NCBI GenBank assembly: GCA_012845835.1
Contig: JABAKD010000024.1
Coordinates: 3,655,374 to 3,719,373, forward strand
DNA from: Undaria pinnatifida
Lineage: Eukaryota; Sar; Phaeophyceae; Laminariales; Alariaceae
DNA length: 64,000 nt
Direction of reading: 5' to 3'
Of the stretch, positions 60,970-64,000 are shown piece by piece (positions within the stretch are counted from its first letter, which is position 1; each line of letters opens with the position of its first letter). The notes beneath the pieces were generated by a model. That model was given only the letters and a program-made list of their open reading frames with translations. It was not told the origin of the DNA and ran no database searches. The position numbers and the translations under genes were made by a program.

Positions 60970-61450
60970 CCAATATCCCACCGCCAGGTTGACAGCATAC
61001 ATGGGGAGACGCTCGTTGCTGCTACACTGCTCTGCTCGGCGCCACTTATGACACGAACCGACGAAACCCAAACGCCGAAGGCACGACTGCGGTGTGGTCC
61101 GGTACCTGTGGTATCTTCACTGTATGCTGTACGGTGCTCTGCTACGGGTGTGCGCTGGTTCGATGTGTTTGCGGGCTGTCTGTGGTGGGCGTGTGCCGTG
61201 TGCCGACCCCGGCACAAAACCGCCTTCCATTTCACTAGACCTACATATAAGTACATTTCACTGAAACCAACAGAGAAGGAAATTAACACATTAACCAAAT
61301 AAGCATGCTAAACTAAAAAGCAAATTACTGTAAACTTGATTACTCACGACACCTGCTAAAAGAGCAACTCTTAATACAACAACAGTAACATGCAACTCTT
61401 CCCCCATCAAACATGCAAGAACTCAATCCCCATTTTTGTTAATTGCCAAC
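60970..61450. other. Intergenic sequence, no feature recognised
   Basis: Open frames on both strands overlap; no domain or repeat recognised. Confidence 0.35.
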
Positions 61451-61462
61451 ACTGATTAGATG

Positions 61463-61769
61463 GCCCGGTCGCCCCATTAGCGTATCAGGTTATCCTCGAG
61501 CCTGGTATAGGTCAGTTTCGTGAGTTCGAGTCCCGCCAAGTGCATACTCGTATATATTCGTTGGGACTTTTCCTTGTGCACAAATTGACTTGCGGAAGCG
61601 CGAGAGCGTGAGTTAGCAACACTCGACACAAAAAGTCGACGAGCAGTGGGATTGCTGAACCCTATGCGCGATAAGAACTGAAGGCAAGAACCGGGGGGAA
61701 GAAGGGACGACACCTGTGACCACGGCTTGTCCAGAAGCTGGAAAGTAGAAGTGTGAGAAAAAAAAAAGC
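61463..61769 (+). mobile_element. tRNA-derived SINE, copy 2, with A and B boxes
   Basis: TAGCGTATCAGG (61478-61489) fits the Pol III A-box consensus TRGYNNANNNGG, and GAGTTCGAGTCC (61522-61533) fits the B box at one mismatch. The body matches 28924-29211 and ends in an A run. Confidence 0.85.
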
Positions 61770-62275
61770 ATGCGATTGTTCGCCCTGTTCTTTCCATGGA
61801 GTCGAAGATGTTGCGGGCCTGTAGATGTGTCGCGCCCAGTTCTGATGCTCGGTGCTCACAGAAACCTTGCCCTAGCATGCAGTGGCTTTTCCCTCCATCC
61901 ATATCACATCAGGTGGTAGAATATAACAACGCAACAATGCTTCAAAAATGACAATGAAAATCCTCTCCCTCACCTGATACAGAGGAGACGCGGCGCGGAG
62001 ATTGCTCTGTATACCAACGGTCAGGATCAAGTTATCGAGCAGTGCACTTGGTTTTTACTACAGCTCCTCACTCCACCAAAGACACTGTAGGCATGCGTTA
62101 GGCCCAGTTCGCCGATGCCCAAAACCAATTGCAAGGAGGGGGTGTGGTGCGCGAACGCTGTACGAGTAGTAATGAAATGCACTGCAGCACTCGATTACCC
62201 TGTCTCTCGGTCTGTTTGTTCTTGCGTTCGATAAACTGTTATTTTGGCAATGGGCAGTTTCGCACATTTTAGGTT
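61770..62275. other. Intergenic sequence, no feature recognised
   Basis: Nothing recognised between the SINE and the R7 fragment. Confidence 0.35.
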
Positions 62276-62345
62276 TTGAATACGTGGAAGTGTGGTGAGC
62301 TAAAGGTTTATTTTTCCCCATCCGCCGGAGGATTAAAAAAATAAA
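62276..62345 (+). repeat. R7 fragment
   Basis: AATACGTGGAAGTGTGGTGA and CCCCATCCGCCGGAGGAT match the end of R7 at 28770-28835 and 42860-42920. Confidence 0.75.
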
Positions 62346-62502
62346 GATAAAAAAAAAAACCAAGCGATATTTAGACCATTATACTACTATCTTGGTGCTG
62401 ACTTAGAGGGAATCTTACTTTTCTTGTAAATATTTACCTGGTACACAGGGCTTATAGGTTTCATCCAATAGTGATAGAGGGGTTTTAGTGTACAGTTAGC
62501 CG

Positions 62503-62672
62503 CGAGTCGACGAGGGAAGAAAATGCTGATTTATTCTCGCAACAAAAATGAAAAGGCACGTATATACCGTACGTAGTAGGGGAGGATGTGACCCCAGATC
62601 TGAGTTACTACTGGGAGGGGGCGCGAGAGTTTTGCCAGGAAATTAATGGGATGGAACAAAAACAAAAAACAC
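62503..62672 (+). repeat. Dispersed repeat R15, copy 2
   Basis: Matches 39373-39556 (CGAGTCGACGAGGGAAGAAA, ATCTGAGTTACTAC). Confidence 0.75.
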
Positions 62673-62866
62673 AACAAGTGTGCGGACATCGAACATCCGC
62701 AACGAACTTGGTTTCGGGGTGGGTTGTTACATAATATATGCTTTGGTTGGTTTTCTGGATTTTTTTTGGCGTATGGTTGTTTGAAATTGGATTTCGAATA
62801 CGTACGCAGTGTTTTATGAGAGAGGCGATTCTCCATTTTCAATTTGGGTAATTATGTATCACGTTC

Positions 62867-62895
62867 ACTAACCCTAACCCAAACCCTAACCCCAA
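62867..62895. repeat. Short interstitial telomere-like tract
   Basis: ACTAACCCTAACCC and CAAACCCTAACCCC read as about four degenerate (CCCTAA) units. Confidence 0.6.
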
Positions 62896-63159
62896 TCCTA
62901 AGCAAGGTTGTTTAGTGAAGATGAAGCTACGCTCTTTCGAAATGACCCATGCTCCTAACGGCAGGGTCGGTCGGTGTACGAGGTGGATGTCTTTCATTAT
63001 TTGTTGTTAACATAACATGGGTGTACCGCGAACACATCAGCCAACACATGCGATCATTCGAAGTTCCACCTCATAATATATATGACAGCGCTATTTTACA
63101 AGTTTGTGTATTTTTTAAGGTGTCAGACATTATTGTTTTTTTCTGCGATACACGTCGTG

Positions 63160-64000
63160 TGACTCGGGCTGTCAACGGGCTGGAATGGTACGGAAGGTAG
63201 TACGAATCCATAGCTCTGTACCACGTTACGCGCGAACAGGGTACCCTGGTCGCCCCCCGGCCCTCGGCTGAGGAGGGCGTCGGCAGGGCGAAATCGAACA
63301 ACGACGAAAAAGCGACAGCCCTGCGCCTCAGATAGCGGCGTTTTACCCGAGCCCTGGGCCGGCACTGAGCAGGGGATTCGGCAGGACAAAAATAAAAATA
63401 AAAATGGAAAGAACTGCTCCAAAACCAGACGAAGATCCTCATGACACTACGAACAACCCAAAGACAAAGACTCAAACCTCATAACCTCAACACATGGAGA
63501 ACTATCGAGGATCGGTGACGGCTTGAAAGTCAACTGGCTACGCCCACGCCTCGAGATTCGTCTGTTACGTTGGATTCCCCGAGGAAACGCACTGGCGATG
63601 TGAACTTGCAGTCACCAAAAGCCTCGTACGGCTCCCGTCGAAGTCGTGTAGCGCGCCGGGGGAAGAGAAAGTTTAATCGGTTCTGGGTCGTCCAGAAAGC
63701 GGACCAGGGGTACCTTGTCCTCGGTAATGCTCGCGCTGGATTTTTCAAGCCACCATAGCCCATCGTCTCTCTTGTACCAAAATTGAGCTCCCTTAGGAAG
63801 CACTGTGTCGTGGTAGCGACGGAGCCAATCGGCGCGGGGAACACAGGCGTAGTCTAGCGATAGGAAACGTTCCCCGTTGTGGCGGGAGAGCTCGCGCTGT
63901 GCCACCCCGCTCCGCATTCGGCGGTAGAGGCGGTTGGTTTGGCGGTGCTGGCTCGGGGTTCCGGCCCAATAATGCAAGATGTGGGAGCGTGAGAGGTGGA
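63160..64000 (-). pseudogene. Retroelement-like coding fragment running off the window
   Basis: The minus-strand frame from 63977 reads RMRSGVAQRELSRHNGERFL, VLPKGAQFWYKRDDGLWWLE and VPLVRFLDDPEPIKLSLPPA then RYTTSTGAVRGFW before a stop at 63609. The 'W-Y-K-x-D-D-G-L-W-W-L' and 'R-F-L-D-D-P-x-P-I-K-L' blocks look like a small beta-barrel (SH3 or chromo-like) module next to a retroelement integrase or polymerase. A second open stretch (63123-63422) follows in another frame. I classify it as a mobile-element remnant by this impression only. Confidence 0.45.

Noticed and set aside
61463-61540. A functional tRNA gene
   Set aside because: A and B boxes are present, but the body continues for ~290 bp and is shared with another locus, so it is a SINE.
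62867-62895. A chromosome end
   Set aside because: Only about four imperfect telomere-like units, with ordinary sequence on both sides.

Overview
The window is nuclear DNA of a eukaryote with very large, repeat-packed, GT-AG introns. Only about 2.4 kb of the 64 kb can be assigned to host protein-coding exons; nearly all the rest that I can identify is transposable-element or tandem-repeat DNA. The two host genes, together with a possible link to fucosylated cell-wall polysaccharides, make a brown alga or a related stramenopile the most likely source. That placement is inference from gene content and intron style; no marker gene settles it.

Two host genes lie tail to tail. On the + strand a glycosyltransferase-like gene runs from 2786 to 22762. 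It has a signal-anchored N terminus, an H-x-R-x-G-D motif of the fucosyltransferase type and a well-formed C-terminal domain. I place five exons (one tentative) that splice in frame to about 534 residues. On the - strand a complete classical short-chain dehydrogenase/reductase of 257 residues runs from 43111 down to 31654 in six exons, all joined by phase-0 introns. The 9 kb between them holds a decayed Copia-type LTR retrotransposon (24694-30624).

The introns and flanks carry many repeats. Four families of about 250-285 bp MITEs (called F1, F2, F3 and F14 here) have different interiors but share one terminal pattern: GA, a few bases, then (C)TACGRTAG and a G-rich or C-rich run, with 4-bp target duplications where these can be read. 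They insert into each other, into a LINE, into satellites and into microsatellites, so a relative order of insertion can be read from the sequence. Other elements are a 373-bp TRIM with a polypurine tract and a tRNA-like arm, two LINE fragments, a tRNA-derived SINE pair, a long family (F4) of 3'-anchored copies with long G or C runs, a 1.7-kb inverted dimer of an AT-ended element with a GC-rich core, and a 424-bp TIR element.

Tandem repeats are also abundant: two arrays of the same ~200-bp satellite in opposite orientation (12.4-13.4 kb and 44.7-46.3 kb), a repeat that includes the last coding segment of the glycosyltransferase, and several arrays of 26, 147, 247 and ~350 bp units. From 44 kb to the right end I see no complete host gene, only a few unassigned coding-like segments and retroelement remains. 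No rRNA, genuine tRNA gene, CRISPR array or recognisable promoter was found.
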